In this document: one piece after another, positions 53,053 through 64,000 of the stretch
How the letters are laid out: the number at the start of each line of letters is the position of its first letter
Position numbering within the stretch: the stretch's first letter is position 1
Source of the DNA: Luscinia megarhynchos
Lineage: Eukaryota > Chordata > Aves > Passeriformes > Turdidae
Reading direction: 5' to 3'
Assembly: GCA_034336665.1 (NCBI GenBank)
Contig: JAPFBE010000003.1
Span: 61,919,352 to 61,983,351 of the forward strand
Length of the DNA: 64,000 nucleotides
The notes under the pieces: model-generated
Databases searched by the model: none
Seen by the model: the letters and a program-made list of their open reading frames with translations, nothing else
What the model was told of the DNA's origin: nothing
Made by a program: the position numbers and the translations under genes

Positions 53053-55379
53053 AACAGTGCCACAGTTTGGTGGTGGTGATGGTGTAGTGACCACTGACAG
53101 TGCTGCACTCGCCTGCTCAGACCAAGGGTCCAGCACAGAAGTCATGCTGGTGCTCTCTGGGATGCAAGAGACTGAAAACTCATATCTGTAGGCTGTGTAG
53201 TTCCTACAATATTCATTAAAAGCTCAGGTAGAATAGTCTGCCTGTTTAAAAAGTGAAATAGATGGAATGTCTACAAATTGGCACATCAGACTCCTACAGC
53301 AGCGTCCAGAGTCCTTGTCCCTCCTGCAGGATAACTGGTTCTTATTCATGAACTTGATTTGTTAGCATGTCTGCTATCAAAAGGTCTGTTTCTTATTTTT
53401 GTTGAGTTATACCTTAAATGTGCCTTTTTTTGGCTATTTACGTTCTCGTTTCTGCACAGCGGCAGCCAAGCCCAGGAATTGGAGTCCAATTCCTGGCCCT
53501 CAGATTTATTCCCATTGCTTTGATGGGTTGAGTCTGGTGCAGCCTGTATCACAGAACACCTGGATGGGCTGATTGCAGACATTTGCTGGCACTGCAGTCT
53601 CAGCTGTGGAAACAATTTTGCTGGCAGTGGAAGCCTGGTTTTGCTGGGGAGGGGCCCATATTTCTAGTTTGAAATGTGTGAAGCCTCATCAGAGCTCTGC
53701 TATCAGACCCTGGAACTTTTTCCCCTCACTCTCTTGGTCCACCTTCTCTCATCCATCCAGATCTCACTTCTGCTTCTTCTCAAAATCCCTAATATATGTT
53801 TTCTGGCTTCTTTTGCTGTAATCTCTCCCCTCATTTTTTCTTCACGCGTTAGTTTTTCCTTCACTGTGTTTCTCCACTGCCTCCTCCATTTTCTCTGCCC
53901 TCCCTCATAATTTCTCAGGACTTTCCTTTTCTCCAGAAGCATCATGAAGGACAACTTCACTAATGGAGCATATTCCTTGAAAATTCCTTGAGGCTCTCTC
54001 AGACCTCAGAGCAGCAGAGAGATGCAGGTCCAGGCATTGCTGCTGTTAATATTTTATTAACAATTAATGCTAAGGGCCCATGGGTGCCAAGCATTGTGCA
54101 GCTGGGCAGGAAAACACAGCTCTTGTGCCACAAGTACTCATGTCTTCCACAGGCATATAGGGGTTACAACCTCAATCTTACAGACCAGCAACTGAGGCAT
54201 GTGGAAAATAAGGATAAATTTACTAAAGTGTTTTGGCACATAAAGTTGTGAACATATTTTTTCTCCCCAGTTTGATATCATTATGTATGTCAACTGTCTT
54301 AATTCCATCCAACCTATTGATTTTACTGGGGTATAGGAACAATCCATGTAGAAAACAGAAAAACTTGGTGTCCAAGTCAAGAATACTCAGAGTTCAAGAC
54401 CATCCATTTCTCTCCACAGTGTCATAGTGGGGAGTTAAAACTCAATGGAATTTAAGGGAAGAAGAGAGAACAGTGGGAGAAAAACCAAGAAAACTTTATA
54501 GTCTGTGCTCACAACCTGACTCTGACGTGGACTGAAATACCTGTTTTCCTGAGGCATGGCTAGAGCTTAAAAATGCAGCAAAGTCCTTATATTCTGTGAT
54601 ATTCCAGTATAGTGTTTGTGACATTCTGTGTCAGCTTCACAGATGTTTTGAGACAGAAGACTGTAAAGATCTAAGCATGAAAGGCATGATTTGCATGCTT
54701 CCTTTTGTGTCACTGATCTTTACATTTAAGGTTTGATGTCATCTCCTGGGTAGCAGGTTTTGATGTACCACAGGCTTTTCTGCCAATATATGGTTGTATT
54801 GTTTCCTGTGACTTGGAGGTCAGTTGGCCAAGGGATAAGCAGACCTGTTGAGAGCAGTGAGATGGTAATTTTGATAATTAATTTGCCTAACACTTAATAT
54901 GAAGAGGTATTGTACAGGGTGGTGAGATCTCCTTCAGCTATCAATTCAGGATGCCTGCAGAATCAGGAGAGCGGTGTATCAGCTTGGTAAGCTTGTGCAC
55001 TCAGCTTGGGGGCCTGTTTGTGTCTCTTGTGCTGAAAGCTGAATGTAAAATGAACATTGCTAGCCCAGAAAGCAAATAAAGGGAACTATTTCCCAAGGCA
55101 TTTTACACTGTTTATTTAACGCCTCTGAACAAACCCCTTTCCACATCCCCTGAACCTACTGGCCACTTCAGATAGCTTCATTTCCTGCTGGGTGAGTTTT
55201 TTCTAAAATGTTTATTCAGCTCCAGGAAATGATGATTTCCTGAATATTCTGAAACTTCATATTTTTGCTGTATCCCTGTTTATTTAAAAGTTTTACTTAT
55301 TGTGCAAGTGTGCAAGGCACAGCAACACCTCTCAAAATGCAACCGTGAGGACGGAGTGAAACGAGACATAGTACAACAT
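53053..55379. other. Noncoding, pyrimidine-biased stretch at 53710-53940
   Basis: The plus strand of 53710-53940 is strongly C/T-biased without a regular unit, which leaves frames open on both strands. No gene or repeat family recognised elsewhere in the block. Confidence 0.4.
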
Positions 55380-55640
55380 GAAACAGTTAGAGTGAAACTA
55401 AATCTGGATTTGCTAATTTATACACAAGTGTATTACCATTAGCATGAGCCATTACTCCTTATTTATACTGGCCTTAATGAGTTCAGAAGTAGGTTTTTAA
55501 ATTTATCCTGCTCTAAGGAAAAGTGCCTAAAAATTCAAGTTAGTGAGGGAGAATTAATTAAGTTAAAGATTTTGTATTTCACAGTTTACATTAATGTATT
55601 TTAGTTTTATTTAAGCAGCAAACCAACGGAAGGGACTATA
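55380..55640. other. AT-rich candidate conserved noncoding block
   Basis: Dense TAAT-type homeodomain cores include an 'attaattaag' palindromic site near 55553-55562 and repeated 'attaccatta' and 'ttaatg' units. No microsatellite and no CpG. The texture resembles developmental enhancers, but conservation is untested. Confidence 0.2.
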
Positions 55641-56260
55641 TGTTTTCCTCACCTACAGTGGGACTGAAAATAAGCAATGCTTTTTTTGTGAGGTTGAAAT
55701 TAACCTGCTGCCAGCACTCCAGCCTGACATGAATGCCACTACAGAGTGAAATTTGTGCACATTCTTAATGAAAAGGCCATAATACTTAACGTGCAAGGAT
55801 GGGAACCAAAATAACTACTTTGAAATGAAAAGAGCTTCTTTAAAGTAAGTTAACTGGGATTGGTCCCAGAGGAAATTCAGGAATTGCATAGCCTTGCCAT
55901 TTACCCTAGACTGAGCCACAAGTCCCAGCCAAGCTTTCCTCTTCTCCCTTTGTGTCTACTTCTTCTTAACCTTCTTCTCCTGTCACTACTGGCTGTGACT
56001 GCCTGTGGTTTTTTCACATCTCCACTGAATCTGAAGAGAAATGCAATGTAAGTATGATGCTTTCCCCATGCTTACCTGGAACTCTACCCTCACAAAAACC
56101 ATATCCTTCAACATGTGTCCATTTGGTAAGATCTTTGAAGGAAGAAGAGACTGAGGATTAGACTTTTCTGAGGCAGCCTTTTATCCTTGCTCAGGAAACC
56201 AGACTCTTCCTTCGCTTCTGTGAGTCCTTTATTGCACTCCTATAGTGTCTGTTAAATATC
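55641..56260. other. Noncoding, hydrophobic frame with donor-like end
   Basis: A frame ending at 56051 encodes a leucine-rich hydrophobic stretch and stops inside a good 5' splice-site match ('aatgtaagtat'). It begins at a TTG, not an ATG, so a signal-peptide exon is not supported. Nothing else was recognised before the array begins. Confidence 0.35.
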
Positions 56261-57086
56261 TCCTTCCTTCCTTCCTTCCTTCCTTCCTTCCTTCCTTCCT
56301 TCCTTCCTTCCTTCCTTCCTTCCTTCCTTCCTTCCTTCCTTCCTTCCTTCCTTCCTTCCTTCCTTCCTTCCTTCCTTCCTTCCTTCCTTCCTTCCTTCCT
56401 TCCTTCCTTCCTTCCTTCCTTCCTTCCTTCCTTCCTTCCTTCCTTCCTTCCTTCCTTCCTTCCTTCCTTCCTTCCTTCCTTCCTTCCTTCCTTCCTTCCT
56501 TCCTTCCTTCCTTCCTTCCTTCCTTCCTTCCTTCCTTCCTTCCTTCCTTCCTTCCTTCCTTCCTTCCTTCCTTCCTTCCTTCCTTCCTTCCTTCCTTCCT
56601 TCCTTCCTTCCTTCCTTCCTTCTTCCTTCCTTCCTTCCTTCCTTCCTTCCTTCCTTCCTTCCTTCCTTCCTTCCTTCCTTCCTTCCTTCCTTCCTTCCTT
56701 CCTTCCTTCCTTCCTTCCTTCCTTCCTTCCTTCCTTCCTTCCTTCCTTCCTTCCTTCCTTCCTTCCTTCCTTCCTTCCTTCCTTCCTTCCTTCCTTCCTT
56801 CCTTCCTTCCTTCCTTCCTTCCTTCCTTCCTTCCTTCCTTCCTTCCTTCCTTCCTTCCTTCCTTCCTTCCTTCCTTCCTTCCTTCCTTCCTTCCTTCCTT
56901 CCTTCCTTCCTTCCTTCCTTCCTTCCTTCCTTCCTTCCTTCCTTCCTTCCTTCCTTCCTTCCTTCCTTCCTTCCTTCCTTCCTTCCTTCCTTCCTTCCTT
57001 CCTTCCTTCCTTCCTTCCTTCCTTCCTTCCTTCCTTCCTTCCTTCCTTCCTTCCTTCCTTCCTTCCTTCCTTCCTTCCTTCCTTCC
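56261..57086. repeat. (TTCC)n tetranucleotide array, 826 bp, about 206 copies
   Basis: This is a head-to-tail TTCC array on the plus strand (GGAA on the minus strand). I saw only one interruption: a single missing C near 56621-56622 that shifts the register once. Left flank 'gttaaatatc', right flank 'ctgtgttcccaccg'. The minus strand is pure purine with paired G runs. The long open frames on both strands that cover it are artefacts of the repeat. Confidence 0.98.
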
Positions 57087-58293
57087 CTGTGTTCCCACCG
57101 TGCAGCTCCCCCACTGAGTTCATGTGCAACTTTACCAGCAGCATGCAGGGCCAGAAGTATTTGATTTTTAAGGAGGCTTTGATTGCTTTTACCCAATCTC
57201 TGATTAATTCACCTTACTTCCTTGTGTGACCTGCTTTCTCCTTTTGCAGGGGGATGATTCCCTCTTCTCCTCCTGTTTAACATGGCTGGACAGAGCTCCA
57301 CAATTTTGTCTTTTTCATTCCAGGTCTTTTCATTTGCCTTACTGCCTTTTCTGCTCTAGCATAGATACCAGACCATCAGCTCCACCAGTGTCTTCCCCAG
57401 CTTTCACAGAAGGCTGAATGTTTTTGAGAGATGTGTTACATTTTACCTCTCTTTAGGCTTGGTGAAGATTTCAGAAGTTATAGGGGACGCATGGAAAGTG
57501 TTTTTTCTCCTCCAGAAGTTTATGCTACTTGGCCTCTATTATCACTTCAGCTGCTGGGAATCATTTGCAGCAACATGTTTAAACCTGAAATTTCATGAGA
57601 AAAATCTACCCCAGGCTACAATTGCATTTATAAAGTAAGCTGCTAGGTGATAGGAAAGCAAGTGAATCACACAAATAAATAGGTTTAAATTAATTCCAGG
57701 TCCTATACTAATGCGTGATGACATTTACAGCTGCCTTGGCTTACCCTGCCATCTTCTGGTGATACCTGCAGCAAGATCAAAAGTTAGAGGTGAAATGAGA
57801 TGAAATACTTTATTACTAAAAACACAAGAGTTGGCTCCAGTCCAACTGAACAGTTTCCTCAAATAACTATTTTTAATATACAGCACCATATAGGATTCCT
57901 GCAAGAAATGTTAGTATTTTAGACTTTGATTTAACTTCTTTCAATAATGTATTTATTTTACTGGATGATATTTCACTAGGCTAGAGAAACCTCTCTGGCC
58001 TGACAATGCCTGACCTGGCAAAGGCAGATTTAAAAAAATATAACCAGCATTTCTTTCTCATTATAAAGCAACCAAAGATATTGAGGCAGACAGGGCCACT
58101 GACTGGCCAAGTATTCAAGACTCTCACTGCTTGGTCTCCAAGTCTTTAGATTTAGTCTTTAGTTGGAACTGCTTCTCAGCCATCCAAAACCAAACCATTT
58201 GACACTTCCTACAACAAAACCACCAATCTGAGCTCCAGTTCTCTCACTGTGTCTCACAGCTTAATAGCTTAAATTACTTTATTTTTTGATGGT
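57087..58293. other. Noncoding spacer between array and LTR
   Basis: No gene recognised. A 'cttttgcag' acceptor-like site near 57250 leads into frames without recognisable content. AT-rich from 57840 onward. A CTCF-like core at 57748 is listed separately. Confidence 0.4.
57748..57759 (-). promoter_or_regulatory. CTCF-like core motif
   Basis: 'gccatcttctgg' matches the reverse CTCF core (GCCMYCTRSTGG) except at one position. This is weak evidence on its own. Confidence 0.12.
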
Positions 58294-59358
58294 TGTATTG
58301 GATTAGCATGTCAAGGTTTGGGTAGCGAGGGGATTATAGGTGTGACTTCTCTGAAAATATGCCACAAGTTTCCCCCATGTCTGACAGAGCCAATGCCACG
58401 TAGCTCCAAGATGGAGCCAGAGCTGGCCACTGGCCAAAGCTGAGACCAGCAGGGACAGGGGATTCTCTGGGATAGCAGAGTTCACAGGGGAATGATTACT
58501 GTACAAGAGCAATTGCAGTGGGAGAGAGGAGTAAATGTGTGAAAGAAGCATTCTGCAGTCACCAGTATCAGTGGGGAAGGTGGGGCAGGAGGTGCTCCAG
58601 GTGCCAGAGCTGGGATTCCCCTGCAGCCCCTGGTGCAGCCCGTGGGGAGGCAGCTGTGTCCCTGCAGCCCATGCAGGATCCATGGGGATGCAGAGATCCA
58701 CCTGCAGCCTCTGGACACCCTACGGCAGAGCAGTGGGATGCCCAAAGGAGGTTGTCACCCTGTGGGAAGCCCATGGTGGAGCAGGCTCCTGGCAGGACTT
58801 GTAAACCAATGGCAGACCTGTGCTGGAGCAGTCTGTTCCTGAAGAACTGTGCCCTGTAGAAGGGACCCATGCTGCAGCAGAGTGTGAAGTGCAGCCTGTG
58901 GGAAGGACTCACTTTGGAGAAGTTCATGAAGGACTGTCTTCTCTGGGAGGGACCACTGGTGTGGACTCTGCAGTAGCAGGGGCAGAAGGTGAGGAGCAAG
59001 GAGCAGCAGACAAATTCTGATGAACTGACCACACTCCCCATCCCTCAAACCCCTGTGCTGCTGGATGGAAGCAGGTAGAGAATTTGGGAGCAAAGCTGAG
59101 CTGTGAAAGAAAGGAGGGGTGATAGGAAAGTGTTTTAAGATGTTTTTTTTTCCTCATTGCCCTCTTCTGATTGCTAAAAAATTCAATTAATTTTCCCTAA
59201 GTGGAGTCTGGTTTGCCTGTGATGGTAATTGGTGACCTCTCCCCATCCTTAACTCATCAGCCTTTTGTTGTGTTTCCTCTCCCCTGCCCAGCTGAGGAGG
59301 GGAGCAATAGGACAGCTTTGGTGGGCACCTGGAAGCCAGCCAGCATGAACCTACCACA
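58294..59358 (+). mobile_element. Solo LTR of an ERVL-type avian endogenous retrovirus
   Basis: The block opens with TG ('tgtattggattagcatg') and closes with CA ('aacctaccaca'). The order of segments between is, from memory, that of a long ERVL-type LTR common in songbirds: 'agagccaatgccacgtag' near the left; a middle with several variants of 'cctgcagcc' and 'ggagcag'; 'tgatgaactgaccacac'; 'ggtaattggtgacctctc'; and 'gctttggtgggcacctgg' near the right end. The flanking pentamers are 'atggt' and 'ctggt', four of five identical, as expected for a worn 5-bp target duplication of ERVL elements. No internal retroviral region adjoins it, so it is a solo LTR left by recombination. The usual AATAAA position is degraded. 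An AATAAA lies 45 bases beyond the right end. Orientation is taken from remembered family sequences. The exact subfamily cannot be named by eye. Confidence 0.85.
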
Positions 59359-62300
59359 CTGGTTTTCCTGGTTTTTTCCATTTCTCTTTGTATCCAGTCC
59401 AGAATAAATCTTCCTTCTTGGTTTTGCTCTTTGACCAGCTCCCAATACTCCTTCTTTACAAAGATCTCAGCACTGACCATCCCTTAAGGCTGGAACTGAG
59501 TTTGAATTTTTTATTTGGATATTTGAAGTGCTGCTGGTTTGGAAAGTGCCCCCTTACCAGAGAATAATTTGGACTTCTAAGTGGAAAACCAAGAAGTATT
59601 TGTTTGGCAACTAAGGGATTAGTCATGTCTCAAAACTACAGGCCATTCTTTAATTCTCACCAAAATGTAATTTTTTTTTGTCTGAAAATGTTTAATTGCC
59701 ATAAACAGAAGGTTGGGTGTCTTTTGGCCTTCCCACAAAATGTTGAAAATTTTCATGGAAAGCAGCTGTTGTGGGTCAAAAAAATCTCCAGAATAATCAT
59801 AAAAAGTACTCCTTTTACTGTTCAGTAGAGAAGTTTGGATGGAAAATTTTGACCAGCCTTGCTTTAAGACCTTTTATGGTGCTGTGTTGTAAAAGGATTA
59901 GACAGGGGCTCTACTGGACTGCTCCACCTATTTCTGTTTATACCTCATTATGACAGCATCTTCACTGCCCTCAGGCCTACAAACCTTTCTCTTCTGGTAT
60001 TTACAGTATTTATTCACTTGCTTTAAAATGTTTTGCTTGCTTCTACTTTAATTTTACCAACAGGGCATCTTCTTGTTGATCTGGCTGATTTCCACCTGGC
60101 TGCCTGACTCTACTATGACACATTTCTCTTAAGGTTTGCTCTAGTTGTGTGGAACTAGATCTTTAGGGCACTTCAGCCTTGCAGACCTTTATGGCTCTTC
60201 TGGTGTTCCCCAATGGCACAAGGCTTCCTTTGCAAAGATCTCTGCAGCATCTTTATCCTGGGACTTGGGAGCACACCCAGACTTCTGTCCTCCTTGTTGT
60301 TTCAATACTGAGGAACTTCCATTTTAGCAGAAGTTATTGCTCAGTCATTGCAGGTGATCCTGTTGGAGTCATTGCATTATTGCTCATCTTCATGGAGTTA
60401 AGATTGACTGAGATTCTGATGATCTCAGCCTCCTTCTGCACCAGCTTGTGTCACCTTTTCTGCCCTGGGACTGTCCCCCAAGAGGCACTGTGCTTCCTGA
60501 GGGCTCCTGCTCCCACAACAGCACTAGCTAGGGCCCAAATTATGGCAAACTCCTCAGAATAATTCCAGATGATGGTGGCTGCTGGTACCCCCCAGGGAAA
60601 AGCATTGTGGGGATGCAGGACCAAGACTGTTAAAGGAACTTCAGAAAGACTGAGGCAGTTTTCAATTTCTCCACAAGCAGCCAGTAACAGTGATGTGTAG
60701 AAAGCATGGATGGAGTTGTGCTGGTGTCAAAATCATAAGGTAATGTTTAATGCACTGAAGATCTCCAGGGACATGGCAAGTCAGCTTCACTGATTGGTAT
60801 CATTACCCCCAGTGGGTTCACCAAAACCAAGGCTAATTAGCTCCCTAGATGCTATGTGAATGCAAACATACCAGTTTTTATTTTGCTTACTCAAACTCCC
60901 ATCTGATCTCACCCAGCAGCACCTTCAAGCAGTGAACACATGAAGAAGTCTGGTGTTAGTCTCAAGCTCAGGAACAGGGGATGCAAAGGTGGTTTGCTGC
61001 AATTTGCAAGGTCCTGATGGACAGAAGCTGATACTCACAAGGTGCTGTAGTGGCAGGTCTGAATCTCCACCGCCCATCAGCTGAGGCAGTTCTAATTCTG
61101 ATTTTCATTCTCAGAAACAAGTGTAAAATCTAATCAAGTCAGGCTGCTTATGCCCTATACTCCATATGTACGTCTAAGGCAATGAGGAAAGTGTCACTTT
61201 TCTCCCCAGGCAGTCAAATCCCCTGAGCCCACTATTGTAGGCAGGGTAATTAACCCACATGGAGCATTGATTCAGAAAAAGGGGCCATTTCCTGCACCAA
61301 ACTCGACAAGAGTAGGTTGTGCAGGCTTTGCCTCTCTCCAGCCTTACCAGGACCCTTGTGTGCAGACTTGGTCAACAGCTGGGCTGAGCAGTGACCCAAA
61401 ATATTCTGCAGGCAGTGACATTGTGTTCATTGTGGTGCTTGGTCCCACTGTGCCCCCTGGAGCACCCGATGCTGCAGGACAGTATGGATTTTGCAGAGAT
61501 GATGGTAATATTTGCAATAAATGTGACCAGATGGTGAGAGGTTTCTAATAACGTAGGACATGCTCTTAGCCAGTGCCTGTACTGGAGAAAAGACACTTTT
61601 GGCATCTTTTTCTAAATATTCTTTTTGGAGCAGGCAGAGAGGCAGAGTTTGATCACAGTGACACTGGTGCAAGTCCAAAGTACCAGCCGTGAGAGACTGA
61701 ATAATGTTGGATTCACTGCAGGGTAATGAGATCAGATCCTGGTCCACAGTGATCACTCTGTTCTGCAGTAGGCATATGTAATTCCCGTGTGAAAATGGCA
61801 GGGACTGTAGATATGAATGCTGGCCATGATTGCTACTGTGTGTTACAGGAGATGCAACTGTCTGTGGAATCTCTATGGTTATAAAAGTACAAACCCAGCA
61901 GATTTCTGTCTCATTTCAGGGCTGTGTTGCATGGTGGTGAATTGCAGGTGGTTTGCTGGGGCAGCCACAGCAGTGTCCTGCTGGAGGCTCTGGCTCTCCT
62001 GCACACAGCGTGGGGAGTCGGCAGCTTCCAAAGCATGGCAAAAAATTGACATCATTTCATGCTGCAGTGCTACAGCAAAAAAGCCTGATTAACACAAGTT
62101 CAGTTCCTTACTTTTTTTTCCTGCTTTATACTCATCTCTACACCAAAAATTTCTCATCAGATTGTTTTTCAGACATCACACACTTATTTAGTCATGTTTG
62201 ATGCATGTGATAGGTAGGTTTGAAATCTTTGGGTGAGAAACAAAATAGCTGTTCAATGAAAGCATGAAAAATAACTCAATGATAGCTTGTGAAGGCTGCT

Positions 62301-64000
62301 AAAATGCCAAGGGACAGTATAACCTTATGATACTTAGAGAAATATTCTTCAAAGGAAATATAAACAGTCCCTCAAAAAAGCAAACTGACCATGGCTGAAA
62401 ACAAATCTGTGAAGAGACACACTCACCACGCTGGGATGTACTTATCTGAGGGAGGCAGGAGCAAATCCCAGTCAGGATAGTAGAGGCTGGAGAATCATTG
62501 TTGATTAAGGATCCAAAGTAATTTTTAATTTAAGTTTGGTAATAGATTCTCCTATGCTGATATTTTTCAGAGTTTCCTTCTCTGTGCTTCCTAATTAGAG
62601 ATTTTACATTCTGTTGCAATTAAAAAGAAATAAACCCATCAAAAGATTATTTGAAAAAAATGAAGGGAGATGTTTCTGAGAAAAGCATGACTTTAGTCAT
62701 CGTCTATTCTGAGAAAATCCTTCAAAAATTTTGCCTTCTGGTTGTGGATTTCCCCTTCCTATCTACTATAAGATCCTCCAATGGATCTCCACTTTCAAGG
62801 TGAAAAGGCATTCTGTATTTTAGGCAGGTTTGCTTTAGGCAAGAGAAACAGGCAGACCCCCACGTCTGGCTTCTGCCACATCCTCCCATCCTGTTTCAAA
62901 AATAGTTAACAGCAAAATACATAAGTTTAGCTGAGACAGTGAGGGCTCAGCATCTGAGCCTGGCCTTGGTGTCCTGTAGGGGCTAATGATAGAGGCTATT
63001 CAGAGCTCTCAGTTGTGGTTTGGGGCTGTGGCAGGCACATACCACACTCCTTATGCCTGTTTGATGGCTGGAAAATTATTACTACCTAGAAGATCAAAGA
63101 CTCAGCTTTAAAAAATAAACAAAGAAATGGGAAATGGTGTTTTTGCAGCATACAGGCATGCTGGGTGGACACAGAAAGGGTTTGGTGAGGACTGAATGCA
63201 GTGTGCTGCTTGCTGTCTGTGCACACCCTGGCCATGTGTGTACACAGGTATGGACAGCATTCAGTGGTGGGATGCCATTGCCTCTCTGCAGATAGGACTG
63301 GGAGGTGGATTTAGCATGGCCCTTTCCAAGCTGAGCTGAGGTCTTTGCTTGGAGTGGTTATGTCTGGGAACAGGAAACTGGAGACACATTTACAGGGCAG
63401 ATACTTTGAGAACACACCAGGTTGCACCTGAGGAAAGCCCTAGGATGAGGACTTGAAATCTAAATATAAATATATAGACAAATAATGAAAAACTAAGAAC
63501 TTTTCATGTCTTTTCCCCTTCTGAAATAAATTATTATGAAATTTGTATTCATCAGTTCAGTAACCAAAAGAACTTTTTCAAAATGGGATTTAAACTCCCA
63601 GGATAAATCTGGTAGGACACTACCCTTCTGAAGTATTCCAGATATTCTTTGGCATGCTACTTGTTATTTAACACAGCCATTAAATGTGGTTTATCTGTGA
63701 AAGGGGAGAGGGAGAGTAATGAGACCAGCAGAACTGATGAATTAACTGACTGTGATTAGGTGCACTTGCAGAGTGGGCCACTGTGGTGAACAGTTTTATG
63801 AAAGCAAGAAATGTTAAAGCTGAATCTCTGGGGAGCATAGAGATGTCATGACTCTAGACAAGGGGCTGCAAGGGGCTCTTTTCATGAGAATAGGAGACAG
63901 AGTTTTTATAGGACCCCTGCAGGACTCAGAGCTTTAGGGTACCTGTGGTATCTTGTAATCCTACAGTCACATGTTGCACACCCTTAAGACATCTCTCTGA
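59359..64000. other. Noncoding, nothing recognised
   Basis: Open frames at 60179-60562, 61267-61756 and 61817-62201 show no recognisable domain, and those over 59187-59480 straddle the LTR edge. No repeat family, microsatellite or CpG island was seen to the end of the window. Confidence 0.4.

Noticed and set aside
55860..56051. Signal-peptide-like frame followed by a good splice donor
   Set aside because: It begins with TTG rather than ATG, and no promoter or upstream exon is visible. A hydrophobic run is easily made by C/T-rich DNA.
56191..57196. Open frames of about 290-317 codons on both strands
   Set aside because: They are direct translations of the TTCC/GGAA array. A 4-base unit read in threes gives a 4-residue repeat in every frame without stops.
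58303..59093. Several open frames of 60-157 codons on both strands
   Set aside because: They lie entirely in the solo LTR, which is noncoding. The frames stay open because the LTR is GC-rich and internally repetitive.
1..64000. Search for CRISPR arrays, tRNA or rRNA genes, bacterial or phage operons
   Set aside because: No spaced direct repeats, no cloverleaf or rRNA signature, and no tightly packed long open frames. All recognisable repeats are avian.

Overview
This window looks like noncoding nuclear DNA from a bird, most likely a songbird. The base is moderately AT-rich, CpG is scarce, and homopolymers and microsatellites are long. Four fragments of the avian/reptilian LINE CR1 are recognisable from their 3' ends (467-617 +, 42173-42303 -, 43573-44348 +, 47287-47880 -). 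One roughly 1.07 kb solo LTR (58294-59358) matches, from memory, an ERVL-type family common in songbirds. The species and the exact repeat subfamilies cannot be fixed by eye.

I found no protein-coding gene I can name, no rRNA or tRNA gene, no CRISPR array and no bacterial-style operon. The open frames are short, many lack an ATG start, and the longest ones (56191-57196 and 43626-44240) are translations of microsatellites. The window is best read as intergenic or deep intronic sequence, possibly a gene desert with scattered AT-rich blocks that could be regulatory.

Layout. 1-28.9 kb: unremarkable DNA with one deleted CR1 piece, poly(A)23 and poly(T)29/33 tracts, a small CpG cluster near 3.8 kb and a GC-rich but CpG-poor patch at 25.4-25.6 kb. 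28.9-29.15 kb: the only clearly CpG-dense segment, a candidate promoter or first exon, with a TATA-like site on the minus-strand side. 29.2-42.2 kb: unremarkable DNA plus AT-rich blocks, densest at 41.0-42.1 kb. 42.2-47.9 kb: three CR1 fragments, one of which has been split by a roughly 300-bp (GGGAA)n array grown inside it. 47.9-56.2 kb: unremarkable, with one candidate 3'-terminal exon at 52.9-53.05 kb. 56.26-57.09 kb: an 826-bp, almost perfect (TTCC)n array. 58.3-59.36 kb: the solo LTR. 59.4-64 kb: nothing recognised.

No set of genes works together here. The most distinctive content is the two very long purine/pyrimidine arrays, the CR1 origin of one of them, the isolated CpG island and the solo LTR. 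I did not find a convincing new biological system.
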